Assembly: GCA_951812925.1 (NCBI GenBank)
Contig: OX638372.1
Span: forward strand, 68,961,407 to 69,025,406
From: Calliopum simillimum
Lineage: Eukaryota > Arthropoda > Insecta > Diptera > Lauxaniidae
Reading direction: 5' to 3'
DNA length: 64,000 bases
The translations under genes were made by a program, and so were the position numbers. The notes under the pieces were generated by a model, which saw only the letters and a list, made by a program, of their open reading frames with translations, searched no databases and was not told where the DNA came from. This document shows, one piece after another, positions 10,351-22,300 of the stretch (within the stretch, counting starts at the first letter, position 1; every line of letters begins with the position of its first letter).

Positions 10351-10879
10351 TTCTTTTAAAGTGCTTAACTCCTGAAAAAGCATTGTCAGGCCAATGTGGT
10401 TTTATGGCGGCAAATATGTATGCAAAGTAAGTTTTCTAAGGTATTTTTCGTCGTATTCCATTGTTAATAAAATTTTATTTTGTAGATCAATTTTTGGAGA
10501 AAGTGTACTTGCCAATTTTAGTAGTCGATGATCCTGACTCTAAAGTTACCGGACACATACGCATACGTGCAAGGAGTCAAGTAAGTTTTTTAAAATACAG
10601 CAAAACAATGATTTATTGTGTTTTCTCTTCAGGGAATTGCATTAAGCCTAGGCGATAAAATTAGTTCATCGCAAAAGCAATCTGTTCAAGCTGCATGAAT
10701 TTAGAGAGCTTGATTTATACAAATTAACGGCGATTACATTGTTTTGCGGAATATAAAGCATCATATAATTATTACATGTTGTAACCTTTGAAAATAAAAT
10801 ATACAGTAACTGTTTATTATGTAGTATTTAAATTTAAAAAAAAAAAAAATTGGGCGGAAATCGATGAGTATTGCACCTG

Positions 10880-11060
10880 TGTTCAACTACGAAATGTTTG
10901 ACAATCTTCATTCCTGTCAACAATGAAACTCAAAATCTTTATCCTTCCAGTTACTCTGTACAACTTTAACAGAAATGTGGTTAATTAATAGCGCCTTGCT
11001 ACACAGCTTGAAAGTGTTCATCAACAGTTGCCTTCGAGGAAGTCTGAAGAAATGCTAAAG
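10880..11060 (+). pseudogene. Non-LTR reverse transcriptase C-terminal scrap
   Basis: Around 10983-11045 one frame reads SALLHSLKVFINSCLRGSL, resembling the K-x-F-I-N-x-C-L-R block near the C-terminus of RTE/L2-type reverse transcriptases. Surrounding frames are broken. The rest of 10700-11165 shows no gene. Confidence 0.35.
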
Positions 11061-11169
11061 AGATACCAACAATATCAAAAGGTGAAACTGTAAACGGATG
11101 TTACCTCTGCAAACGGAGATTATTATGTAATATACCGCTTCTGGAAGTCCGCCCACTGCGTAATGAATT

Positions 11170-11426
11170 GAGGAGTGGCCGTACCAAAGGGCCTAAGTAC
11201 CATTTCGAGGCAAAAGTAATGTCATACTTTTTATGTGCTTTGTAGTCGGTTATTTGACTGTTTAAATTTTTTCAAGATAATGAGATGAATTTCACATAAT
11301 GAAGTAAATTTTTAGTGAAAACAGAATACAATTTTATTAACTTCTTACAAAATATCACCCGTTTCATATAATGTCACCACTTTTGCCTCGAAATGGTACT
11401 TAGGCCCTTTGGTACGGCCACTCCTC
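11170..11426. mobile_element. 257-bp MITE with ~50-bp TIRs
   Basis: The ends GAGGAGTGGCCGTACCAAAG and the exact complement extend for about 50 bases, flanked by AATT on both sides (11166-11169, 11427-11430). No coding capacity. Identity of the arms suggests recent activity. From 11430 to 12090 only AT-rich non-coding sequence is seen. Confidence 0.85.
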
Positions 11427-12089
11427 AATTGTGGTCGTTATTAGGAATTAAGGCACCAGTGAGCGGTACATCAGCGGTTGCTGCTGCGGATATTCGCACA
11501 CAAATTAGGCAAAAGTTCCTTATTATAGCTTGAAATTTTTTACATTCAAATATTTAAATTTAAAAACAAAATAAACATATTTTAATCTTGTTAACATTTA
11601 ATCAACTTCATCATCAAATAGTTAAAATCTAAAAAAAAAAATTTAATAAATACGATTTGGCACAGCGTGTTAAAATAATGAACGAAATGCAAAAAGAAAT
11701 GTTATTTTTATTATTAAAATAACTTATGAAATAGTAAATTGTAAACAAAATGGTAAAGCTAAAAGGTTCTTTATTAATAAGATAAGAATCGAATAAATCA
11801 GGAGGAATAAAAACAAAAAATTATAAAAATTTTAATTTCTTCTTTTAAATTATTCTTAAAATATTTGCTTTAATTTGTTATCAAGAAAAATCTGTTGGAC
11901 ATCTCAAAAGGTTTTCGAGTAACGGTTGGGCTAGTTTTCTACCCCTTGGGTAAATACATATACTCAATTCAGAACAAAATTGGTTATTTTTTTTAAGTTT
12001 TTGCAAGTTTATTTGAAAATGATAACCACTCAGTTCAATTAGCACACATTCATATTCCAGTGACCACGCAACCAAGTGATCAGTAGTAT

Positions 12090-13210
12090 AATTAAAATTA
12101 ACCTTCGGAATTTTCCGAGTTATGATCCTTTGAAGAGAAGGTTTGTCAGCACCCATCCAAAGGACGAAATTGTATTAGTATCGATAAACCGATTTATGGC
12201 CAAAAAAACCCTCAAAATGAGTTAAAATCTGTTGCAGGGTATGCAGTGTGTTAGTGCCAATAAACGGAATGCCCTAAAATAAAAATAAAAAAATGGGTAT
12301 GCCACACACCCGGTGTTTACTAGAAAATTTATTTCATTGAAACAAATGAACCATTTTTTAAAATTTATTTTGTGGTAGTAAAAAGCTCAATGAAATAAAA
12401 ATTTTGTGCATTACAGAGAACATTAAAGAAAATAAAAAGTCTTGCCGATGGACGTGTAAAATTGAGAAAAAACCTCGTCGTATAGAGTTAACTCAAATTT
12501 CCCAATATTTCGTCATTTATATGGGGGCTGAAATATCTTCAAAGGATCATAACTCGCAAAGTAAAAGTCTTATTGGAAATGTTTGAATGTATTTTTCATG
12601 AGAAAGAGTGTGGATATTCGATGCCATTAATAAAAAAAGAATTTCACCTTTTCTTGTAGCTATGCTGTAAGACTGAACACAGCGTTTCCTTTAAATTCAA
12701 ACAAGGATATTTAAAAATCCTGCAGGTGTAATGCAAGTTCTGCGATGGAGACGGATTCAGCGTCAAAAAGTACATGAGGCTGCATATAAGAATTAAAAAG
12801 TTCATTCTAATGTTTTTTTGTACCAGAGTTATTAACCAAAATTTTTATTTTGATAAAAAAGTGGGCGTGGCAATTATTGAACAAAGCCTACCTTTCGTTA
12901 TGCTTTAGATACTCATGATCCAGGTTGTACCATTTGCGAGAAATAACATTTAACGTGTTTTACCAAAGTGTTTCATGCCCAAAGGCGATATTTTGCCTAC
13001 TTTCAGATCGTAAGTGCCTAATAGCGGATCCAAACCCTCATAACAAATTTCATCAAAATATGTTGTGTCATTTGCGAAATATATCATTTAATGTGTTTTA
13101 CTTGTGTGGGAAATTCCACGCGCACCGTGGATATTTTACCCTACAGTTAAATTCAGAAAGATTGCTTTTTACCATGTTCACACCAAAGATTTATGCAATA
13201 AAGATATAAA
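12090..13210 (-). mobile_element. Helentron-like copy H1, truncated, reversed
   Basis: In reverse complement this matches the internal part of the Helentron-like family found at 31136, 36994 and 41264: the phrase near GACGCTGAATCCGTCTCC, the GGGCGTGGCA box and AACCTCCCATACAAG-like words. The hairpin 3' end and the TATCTTCTCTTC start are absent. Short pieces in both orientations suggest rearrangement. Confidence 0.6.
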
Positions 13211-13273
13211 TAAATCTCTTTGCTAAATCCTACACGTTTACACCGGTCAAAAGAGATTTATTTTTGACATTAA

Positions 13274-13985
13274 GGGGACATTCGCTTTTGTAATTGAAAA
13301 CAAAAAAACACTTTTTAAAAATTTTATTATGAAAAAACTGTTATGTTTATTGACAAAATTTCTTTTGGACATTGTTAAATATTGTCCAAAAAATATGAAA
13401 AAATTTTATTTTTTTTATTTTTAGTTTCCCTTAGCTGCTGTAGAGGGCGCCATCCAAAAGTTACATTTTAAACGGTAGGAAATATTTTAGACCTCCTGTA
13501 ACAGATTTTTGAAAAATTCAAAATGGATTTTATTCTTGAGACTCAAAACTATACAATAAGCCTTTAAAATTCATACTTTTTTATATTTTGAAGTTTTTGT
13601 ATGAATATTTATGAAAAATGCGAAAAAATTGAGGGACTTAACCTCAAAACATGCCCCGTAAAATAAAGGGGGGCGTGTTTTTTAAAACTTTCAGAGGTTT
13701 ATTGTTTAATATTTTGTATGAGTAATCGAATGCTTTTTGGTTTTTTAAAATCCGTCGAGTAGATTCGGAGTAAAATTTCCTACCAGTTTGAAAAGTAACT
13801 TTTGGATGGCGCCCTCTACAGCAGCTAAGGGAAACTAAAAATAAAAAAATAAAAATTTTTTCATATTTTTTGGACAATATTTAACAATGTCCAAAAGAAA
13901 TTTTGTCAATAAATATAATGGTTTTTTCATAATAAAATTTTTAAAAAGTGTTTTTTTGTTTTCAATTACAAAAGCGAATGTCCCC
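13274..13985. mobile_element. 712-bp foldback element with TTAA duplication
   Basis: The ends GGGGACATTCGCTTTTG and the complement are flanked by TTAA on both sides (13270-13273, 13986-13989). The arms of about 190 bases (13274-13465 and 13795-13985) are nearly identical and include a GGCGCCATCCAAAAG block. TTAA targeting is known for piggyBac and Kolobok superfamilies. No transposase is encoded. Confidence 0.85.
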
Positions 13986-14009
13986 TTAAACGTCAATTGT
14001 CGGATGAAA

Positions 14010-14310
14010 AATAATTTAAAGTCATCCAAATCAGCAACTCTTTTGAATATTGATGTTGCCCAGAACTCCTGTTTTATTAAAACCTATTTTGTCAGCAAAC
14101 CTTCAGGTCAATTCGAGCAAAATGCAAAGCATTTGGAGGATAATTTTATAAGCTAAAGACTGCTGTACAAAAATTCCAAAACCATTCATTAGAATTTAAA
14201 ATATTTCAAAACTTCCAATTTTTCCGTAGATTTCGTTACTGTTTTTATTATGTACTATTGTTATTGATTTAAAGGCTCAATAAATTTACTTACTTACTTA
14301 CTTGAATATT
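14010..14310 (+). repeat. Possible non-LTR 3' tail with (TTAC)n
   Basis: A short broken ORF ends near 14156, then an AT-rich stretch ends with GGCTCAATAAA and a TTAC microsatellite (about 14286-14303). This resembles the tail of a non-LTR element placed just upstream of the next element. No diagnostic domain was seen. Confidence 0.3.
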
Positions 14311-14629
14311 TCATTGAAATAATTGTCAAACTTACGTCGAAAAATATTATTATTAAAAGTGAAATTGGTAGCAAGCCAAGTGATTTGCATGAATTAAAAA
14401 AAAAAATCCGAAAAATTTTCTTTGAATTAAAATTAAATAAAAAAAAATAAAAAATTAATAAATTAGAGAAACGGCTGTAATCCGGCAGTTCCTTTGTCCT
14501 TTTTTTTTAATACATTGGTGAGTTAAGTGATTTTGGTTATTCCTGTATTTTTTCTTGTGTGTGTTTTTCTTTTTTCTCAAGATAAGTTATTAAATTTTTT
14601 TTCTGATACATTTGTTCGTTCATTAAATT

Positions 14630-16252
14630 ATGGGGGACGCGGCGTCGCCCTTAACAAATGCCGAACTTTTTGAAAACTTTTGTGTAGCTAATGGGTATTT
14701 TCCTTTAGACTCAACAAAGAGGAAAAGCTCTTTAACAATGGACAATAATAAAAAACCAAATGTGTGCGATTCCTCCATTGTTCCGATGGTGCAGGAGCCT
14801 CTTCCTCCACCGAACTATCATTTTTCACAAGATAATGTAGATGTTTTTAATATGGGCTTGTCCATGGAGCGAGTTGCTCAAAATTCTCCTCAGCCTCCAA
14901 TTTTTACTCCCTTTCAAAATAATGAAAAAGATAATAGTTCTTTTGCGTCCACTTCTAATCAAGATTTAGCTCAATCATCTATTTCCTCTTTGCATAATAA
15001 TACAAATATTCCATTTATTCTACCTAATCAAGATAATACTAAGTCTTCTTCGCCAACCAGTACAATTAAAATAAAAGCAAATTACCCTGATAACCATGAG
15101 GGCGATTTCTTTGTCCTTTTGGATGCGAGCAGAGCCTCTCAATCCAATAAATTTTTAAATGAACTTTTTCTTTTTGAAAAAATAAAACACCTTAATATTA
15201 ATGGTATTACTCTAATTAAAGCTATCGGCAGATCTTTATTTAGACTTAAATTTGATTCAGCTGTTAATGCTAATTTCTTGGTTAATCTTAATCTGTCTAG
15301 TGCAGGATTAAATGCTTTTATCCCTGACTCGTTTATTTTTAATTATGGTGTTATCAGAAACATCCCTTTGGAACTTTCCGATGAGTTCATTTTTAAAAAC
15401 ATCATCTCTGAAATTCCTTTGATTAATGTTAGTCGTTTTTTGAGGAAAAATTCTGAGGGCACCTTATCCCCTACCTATTCTGTCAAACTTGCTTTCAATT
15501 CCAAAGTTATCCCTAATAACATTAAACTTAATTACTCAGTCATTCCTGTCGATATTTTTTTTATGCCGGTAAGGCAATGTAAAAACTGTGGTCGTCTTGG
15601 CCATTCTGCTTTGTCTTGCAGGTCGAAAAAACGATGCATGAAGTGCGGCTCAGATAGTTGCCCAGGGGATTGCACCATTTCTAAATGTGTGTTATGCAAT
15701 AATACAGATCACTCTGCTTCTGACAAAAACTCTTGTCCAAAATGGATCTCTGAAACTGAAATTTCCAAAATTATGTCGATTAAGAAAATTTCCCGTAAAG
15801 AAGTCATTACTAATTATCCTGTCAATAGATTCGACTTATTGAAATATTACGACAAGGAGTTTCCTGAAATGAAATCATCTCCCAAAGTTAAAAATCCTGA
15901 CTTCGAAATAAACAAAATTTTAACAAAAAATAAGACTAAGTTTAGCAAAATTCTGCAACCACCCAGACCTACTGTAATTAAATCCAATTTTCAAACTGGA
16001 GAACAAATTAATATTGTTCCTTCCAAGCCTGTTTACCTCCACAGTAGTTTTCAAAAGGTCTCAGAATTTGAAAAACTTATAAAAGAAATGACAAAATTTG
16101 TTACCGATGTCTTTAATAAAGATAACAACGAATCCTGCTTATCTGCTATTAATCATTTTTCAAAAAGAATTAATAACTTCTTTTTAGACTTTGACAGTGC
16201 CTATATATCAAACAATTCTAGTACTTCGAACCCTAATAGTGAAAAAGTATAA
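14630..16252 (+). CDS. Non-LTR retrotransposon ORF1 (Gag-like)
   Basis: This is an intact 540-codon ORF starting at ATG 14630, preceded by a plausible 5' UTR from about 14330. The N-terminal half is low complexity, rich in Asn, Ser and Pro. The middle resembles the RNA-binding region of I/jockey-type ORF1 proteins. Three zinc knuckles start near residue 316: CKNCGRLGHSALSC, then CMKCGSDSCPGDC, then CVLCNNTDHSASDKNSC. Such proteins package the element RNA. The stop TAA shares its last A with the ATG of ORF2 (TAATG), suggesting coupled termination and reinitiation. No stop or frameshift interrupts the ORF, so this copy is young or recently active. Confidence 0.9.
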   Translation: MGDAASPLTNAELFENFCVANGYFPLDSTKRKSSLTMDNNKKPNVCDSSIVPMVQEPLPPPNYHFSQDNVDVFNMGLSMERVAQNSPQPPIFTPFQNNEKDNSSFASTSNQDLAQSSISSLHNNTNIPFILPNQDNTKSSSPTSTIKIKANYPDNHEGDFFVLLDASRASQSNKFLNELFLFEKIKHLNINGITLIKAIGRSLFRLKFDSAVNANFLVNLNLSSAGLNAFIPDSFIFNYGVIRNIPLELSDEFIFKNIISEIPLINVSRFLRKNSEGTLSPTYSVKLAFNSKVIPNNIKLNYSVIPVDIFFMPVRQCKNCGRLGHSALSCRSKKRCMKCGSDSCPGDCTISKCVLCNNTDHSASDKNSCPKWISETEISKIMSIKKISRKEVITNYPVNRFDLLKYYDKEFPEMKSSPKVKNPDFEINKILTKNKTKFSKILQPPRPTVIKSNFQTGEQINIVPSKPVYLHSSFQKVSEFEKLIKEMTKFVTDVFNKDNNESCLSAINHFSKRINNFFLDFDSAYISNNSSTSNPNSEKV

Positions 16253-17480
16253 TGAAAATTTTACAGTATAATTGTCAAAGCTTTAAATCCAATAATAACA
16301 ATATCGAATTCTATATCAATAATTACAACATTGATGTATGTATTCTGTCCGAAATTTTTTCAATTGATGACAATGATCCTAATCTTAAACTTCTAAATTT
16401 CAACATTTTACACAAAATCCGCCCTGATGGATATGGAGGTGTAGCTATCTGTTTTAATAAATCCATTACGTTCAAAAAAATTCCTTTTTCCTCGAATTTT
16501 GATATTATCATTGCCTCTACACTAAATCTTCATCCAAATTTTACTTTAGTGTCTGTCTACTTTCCTCCTAACCTCTCTCAAACAAATTTTAATTCGGAAA
16601 TCAACAGGCTTCTTAACTTTATTGCCCCTTTACCTAACACTATTCTTGCTGGTGACTTTAATGCTCGTCTATGTCTCTGGGGTGATTATGTGGATTCTCC
16701 GAGAGGAAAATCCCTTTTTGACTCTGTGAATAAATCAAATTTTGTGTGTCTTAACAATGGCAATTTTACCTTCAAACAAAACATTCAAAGTTCTAGAGGC
16801 TCGGTTCTTGATCTTTCTTTCTCTAATTGTCATTTCAATATCATTTGGGAGACTTGCCCTTTTTGGCTCAAAGGCAGTCATCATTATCCTATCATCCTCA
16901 CCTTTGACAATGTTAAAACTTCTCCTAACAAGTTTATTTCTAAAAAGAAACTTTTTTCAGATCTAAACAATTTGGTTCTTAGTCCTGATCTTAATTCTAT
17001 TCAATCTGAAATTTCATCTTCTATTGACAAAGCTACCATTATTGTTAAAAAATCTAATTTTTCTCCAAAATTTTGGTGGAATGACAACTTCTCCAAACTT
17101 TTTCGTTTAATGGTAGCTGCTAGGAAAAAAGCCACCAAATTTCCTTCTACAATTAATCTTCATTTTTATGCCATTTCGCTTAAAAACTGGAATTTAGAGG
17201 TTAAAAATGCCAAATCTATCTCGTTTAAACAGAAGATAAATGAACTTAATGGTTCCCCTCAAACCAAGTCTGCATGGAGATTTGTAAACAGTTTAAAAGG
17301 TTCTTCAATTCCTTTTTCCAAATGGAATTCAGATAATAACTTATTGTATCTTCAACTTCTTAAAAATCATGTTCCTTTAAGCTCATCCTTTGTTTTTTCA
17401 AAATTACCCTTTTCCAATACGGACTCTTTTTTATCTTATGATGATCTTTCTAATGTTTTACTTAATTTTGGAGTTCGTAT
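16252..17480 (+). pseudogene. Non-LTR ORF2, endonuclease only, truncated
   Basis: ORF2 starts at ATG 16252 and encodes an apurinic-type endonuclease: LQYNCQSF (Asn), CILSEIF (Glu), ILAGDFNARLCLWG (Asp and Asn) and GSHHYPII (His), in the standard order over about 230 residues. A linker of about 180 residues follows, then the similarity stops near 17480, before any reverse transcriptase block. The ORF then runs 20 or so codons into the neighbouring reversed gypsy-group protease. The element is therefore 3' truncated, probably by that neighbour or a deletion at the junction. Family: I or jockey group, inferred from the ORF1 knuckles and endonuclease style. Confidence 0.88.
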
Positions 17481-19200
17481 TCAGTTAAGGTGCTTGGCTT
17501 AATAATACTGGTACTTGCTCCAGTATCTATTAAACACTTAATGTTCTGCTTGCCTATTGTAAGAACTACTATTGGTAGTTTAAATTTTGGGCAGTTACGA
17601 AAAAATTTACTTCTTCACCCATTTCAACCTCCTGTATAGTATCTACCTCCATTTGTTTAGAATTATTAGTTCTTCTCGAATTTTGTGTAGGGTCCACACT
17701 CATGTGGGACGTTCTAGTTTGTGACGATTGGTTGTTATTGTTATTTTTATACCCTACACCAAGGGTATATTCACTTTGTCCTTCCGTTTGTAACGCAGAG
17801 AAGGAGGCATGGCAGATATAAGTATATGATCAGCATCACCTCCTGAGTCGATATAGCCATGTCCGTCTGTCTGGCTGGCTGGCTGTGTGTGGAAATACAT
17901 TTTTTGGGAAAACTAAGCAAAATAATTCAATGAAATTTGGAACACTGCCTTCGTCGTCAAAGTTAGCTCGGGGGATTGAAAATGAGCAAAATCGGTCAAC
18001 GGACACGCCTACCGCCCATACAAAAATTATATTCTAAATACAACTTTAGTAGTATTTTTTACGACAATGCAACCAAAATACACATAAATATTATGACTTG
18101 TAAGGGCAAGCTCAGAGCAAAAACTGAGCAAATTTGGACAAGAGGGCGTGGCATCTACTTTATAAGCAAAAGCTTCAAAACACTGCAATGTAGGGTATTT
18201 ATTTTGGCCTGGCCAGAAGTTACATCCTCACTAGTTATTATTATAATTGTTACTGTTATTTTTATTACTATTGTTATTATTACTACTTTGGCTACTAAAA
18301 TTATTTCTCCTGTTTATAATATGATTGTTATTTTGGGGATTGCTATTATTATTCGTTGTACTTGTGCCATATGAGGTACGGTTACTGTATCCGTTATTTA
18401 ATTTTCTGTGCTCATAAGCCGCGCATCATTTGTCATCTAAAAGTTTTAACTTTGCATACCTGTTATAAATATCTATTATAGTCGCTTTTTCGTCCAAATG
18501 TGCCCTAGTCTTTCCGTCAATTTTCTCTAATAATATTTCTTTCAAGTCCCTGTCAACGCATTCTGGTTTGTAAATGTTGGGCTTGGTATCGTCAAACTCA
18601 TATAATTCGTTAATATTAAAACTAGCTAATCTAAATTCTTCGAAGAGTTCTTTCAGATTACTAACCTTGACTTTCCTACAGTTATTGTATATTTCTGGGT
18701 AACTCCCTTGAGGCAGGAACTAATACTTCAACTGTCTTTTTATATCCTCCCAGGTGGCATTTTCCCCTAGCTGCTGAACACACCTTGCTGCATCACCATC
18801 CAGTTTCTCGTTCACCACTATGTGGATTCCAAAATTGTAAAGTTGGGAATTTAGGCCACATAATTCTATACATCTTTCTACTGATCGAATGAATGCTAAC
18901 AGATTATCATCCTTATGTCTGCCAAATGCCTTTAGGGTGTATAAATTGGCTTAGTATCATATCCTGATTCAAATTTAGTGGTTGCAGTTGCAGTTTCTGC
19001 TGTTGCTGTACTTGCCCTTGTCGTTCCATTTCCTGCTGCTGCTGTTGTTGTTGTTGGATCTCCAATTCTTGCTGCTGTCGTCGTTGAATTTCTATTTCTT
19101 GCTGCTGTCGTCGTTGTTGATCGAACCATTTTTGCAGTATGTATTTGTTTTGTACTGCAGGTGGTTTATGGCTTTGCAAAGGGGGGATTGGGTGAGAGGG
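17480..19200 (-). pseudogene. Gypsy-group (Ty3) Gag-protease remnant
   Basis: On the minus strand, from about 19200 down, a Gln-rich leader is followed by a Gag region of LTR retrotransposons (about 18960-18450, with phrases such as ENATWEDIKRQLK and FEEFRLASFNINELYEF), then an Asn-rich linker and a retropepsin with the active-site motif CLIDTGASTS (about 17515-17550). At least one in-frame stop and several frame changes are present. The copy is split by an INE-1-like insertion and has lost reverse transcriptase and LTRs. A gypsy-group RT/RNase H fragment at 27989-29496 could be from the same family, but they do not overlap, so this cannot be tested here. Confidence 0.85.
17748..18225. mobile_element. 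INE-1/DINE-like insertion
   Basis: It begins TATACCCTACACCAAGGGTA and contains GAGTCGATATAGCCATGTCC followed by GTCTGTCTGGCTGGC, closely matching the known head of Drosophila INE-1 (DNAREP1), a nonautonomous Helitron-like repeat. It splits the Asn-rich linker of the gypsy Gag-protease remnant. The right end is approximate; GTAGGGTATT at about 18190 may be the true end. Confidence 0.75.
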
Positions 19201-19307
19201 AGTAGTAGCCCCCATACAAAAAAAAAGTCTTAAAATGCTATATCTCTGTAGGTATAGCCGATTTTGTAATATAATATAATAATTTTTGTTTAAAATATTA
19301 TTAGAAA

Positions 19308-22300
19308 ATGTCGCAAGAAGAAGATGAATATTTCTTTGAAAAACCAACGAAAGTGAGAAAATTGAATATGGTGGACAATTTCGGTAACAGATATTGTTTT
19401 TTGCATACAAGTTTATTTTTAAAATTCTCCCATTACACAAGCAGTTACTAAACCAACTAAAGTTAAGCCGCCAGTGCGACCTAAGCTGAGGTCAACTAAG
19501 GTACAAGCGGAACCATCTCGACAAAGTACTCCAATCAACACTGCGCCAAATAGCACAGGTAATATAATTTATAACAAAAATATGGAAATTATATGTGCTT
19601 ATTTATTTTCATTCTTGTTTATTTTCTGTACATTATCGCCATTCATTTTAATACATTTTTTCAGCAGTTACTAAACCAACTAAAGTTAAGCCGCCAGTGC
19701 GACCTAAGCTGAGGTCAACTAAGCTACAAGCGGAACCATCTCGACAAAGTACTCCAATCAACACTGCGCCAAATAGCACAGGTAATATAATTTATAACAA
19801 AAATAGGGAAATTATTTGTGCTTATTTATTTTCATTCTTGTTTATTTTCTGTACATTATCGCCATTCATTTTAATACATTTTTTCAGCTTCAGATTCGGT
19901 GGATGATGTCTTATTGAAAGAAATACCAAAAGGTATGTGTATATGTATATATATATATAAAATAAGTTGTAATGTATTTAGTTTTGTTTTATTTAATTTT
20001 TATTTAAAACTAGCCTTCCCTGCCCGCTTCGCTAGGCATGTTTGTTTTGTTTTTTCATTCCCAATAGCTTATAAGATATAGATAAAAGCGTTCATTCATA
20101 CCACTGTATTATGGAAAAATTAATTTCATTTTAAACCATCTCAAACTATCGTCCACTAGGGGACTTGGAAGCCAACATTCGTGGCGTTATTGCCGACATA
20201 CGGCCCCATATGCTCTGAATTTAACTGTAGGAAGTCTACTTGCTTTTAGGCACCTATGACCTGAAAGTGGGCAAAATTTCGCCGGTGTGCGTGGAACCTC
20301 CCATACAAGTAAAACACATTAAATGCTATTTCTCACAAATGGTACAACAAATTTTGATGAAATTCGGTATGCGGATCTGTATCATGAGTATCTAAAGCTT
20401 AACGAAAATTAGGCTTTGTGTAATAATTGCCACGCCCACTTTTTATCAAAATAAAAATTTTGGTTAATAACTCTGGTACAAAAAAACATTAGAATGAACT
20501 TTTTAATTCTTATATGCAGCTTCATGTACTTTTGACGCTGAATCCGTCTCCATCGCAGAACTTTCATTACACCTGCAGGATTTTGAAATAGCTATGAATA
20601 AAAACATCGACTAAAATAATAAAATCAGATTGTTGACCGAGCAGGGATCGGTCTCCAGGTACTAAACTAAACTAAACTAAACGTGAGTTATCTCCTTCAA
20701 CAAGATATTTTTGTTCAATAAGATTAATGGGATTTATGAATGCGTTAACATTTTAAGTGGTTAACGAACCAAGTAACGTTAACAGCCGTTAACAGTTGTG
20801 GTAGTCAAAAACTGACTTGAAATCGAGGTGAAAATTATTGCAAGGAATTGTTTTCAATAAAAACTAAACATTTTGGTCATATCGCAAAAATTATCGCTTG
20901 CTAATCATTGGATCTGTAGTATAATTATTAAATATTGAATTGTAATGTAACTAGTAAACCACCATTACCTACCTTTTGTTTATGATCTCTCATTACTTGC
21001 ATTTCTTTATACACAATAAACAGTTTAGTGTTTTTTAATTTACAGTTTAACCTTTGTTAGAACTGTGTAATTTTGCACACATTTTCATTAAGCATGTAAC
21101 AATTTGTGTTAAATCCACATATTTAACAATATTTAACAAAAATTTTTTTTTTTCTTAGATATTTTAGACAAACTAAGACGAAATACACATAAATACAAAA
21201 AGGATAAAGATGGTAAAAAAAAAAAAAAAAAAAAAACCTTTTCATAATAATTGTTTTTATTTTTAGAACCTTTTATAAAATGTTTACAAAAATTCCCAAT
21301 GTTGTGGGATAAGTCACACCAAAACTATCGAAATACAAGAATGAACGGATTAGAGATAATAAAATTAGGAAAAATTTATTACCCAAATGAAAACGATTTA
21401 AAAAAAATAATTACAGATGTTAAGTATAACTTAAAGAATGTAACAAGAAATTTAAAATATCAAAAGAAAAACAACATACCAATTCCTGCAATATACGACT
21501 TCCTACTGAACAAGCCACAAAAACAAAATGAAATATATATTATGTCAGCGAGAAGCAGCAACAGCGACAACAGCAACAACGACAACAGCAACAGCGACAA
21601 CAACAGCAACAGCGACAACAACAACAACAACAGCGACAACAACAACAGCATCAGCAACAAAAGTAACAGCAACAACAGCGACAACAACAAAAACAACAAC
21701 AGCAGCAACAACAACAACAACAACAGTAACAACAACAGCGACAACAACAGCGACAACAACAACAGCGACAACAGCAACAGCGACAACAACAGCGACAAAA
21801 ACAACAGCGACAACAACAACAGCGACAGCGACAGCTGGGCAGGCTGGCCGGCTGAACCGGTCGCGGTGTGTCACACCAGCGACAACAACAGCAGCAACAA
21901 CAACAACAGCAGCAGCAACAATAACAACAACAGCAGCAGCAACAACAACAACAACAGAAGCAACAGTAACAGCGACAATAACAACAACAGCGACAACAGT
22001 AACAGCAACAGCGACAACAGTAACAGCAGCAACAACAGCGACAACAACAACAGCATCAGCAACAAAAGTAACAGCAACAACAGCGACAACAACAACAACA
22101 GCAGCAGCAGCAACAACAACAACAACAGTAACAACAACAACAGTAACAACAACAACAACAACAGCGACAACAACAGCTGGGCAGTCTGGCCGGCTGAACC
22201 GGTCGCGGTGTGTCACACCAGCGACAACAACAGCAGCAACAACAACAACAGCAGCAGCAACAATAACAACAACAGCAGCAGCAACAACAACAACAACAAC

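Larger units (their letters stand above)
6622..10698 (+). pseudogene. beta-COP (coatomer beta) 3' partial pseudogene
   Basis: Five exon-like blocks encode the C-terminal end of coatomer beta, the COPI coat subunit. They are about 6622-6786 ([18 protein letters not shown]), 7889-8025 ([18 protein letters not shown]), 8085-8113 plus 9217-9237 plus 10351-10426 ([18 protein letters not shown]), 10486-10580 (VTGHIRIRARSQ) and 10633-10698, ending SLGDKISSSQKQSVQAA and a stop. Introns keep GT-AG borders and compatible phases, so this is a DNA-level copy, not a retrocopy. Upstream exons are absent. Block 3 is split by two foldback elements, and block 4 needs a frameshift after GESVLANFSS. A poly-A signal follows near 10793. 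Loss of an essential gene is unlikely, so an intact copy is inferred elsewhere. Confidence 0.88.

Noticed and set aside
17976..18374. A 132-codon plus-strand ORF ending in Ile/Val-rich sequence.
   Set aside because: It spans the INE-1-like insert and the complement of the Asn-rich Gag linker.
18978..19233. Plus-strand ORFs rich in Leu/Val near 19 kb.
   Set aside because: They are the complement of the Gln-rich leader of the reversed gypsy-group Gag.
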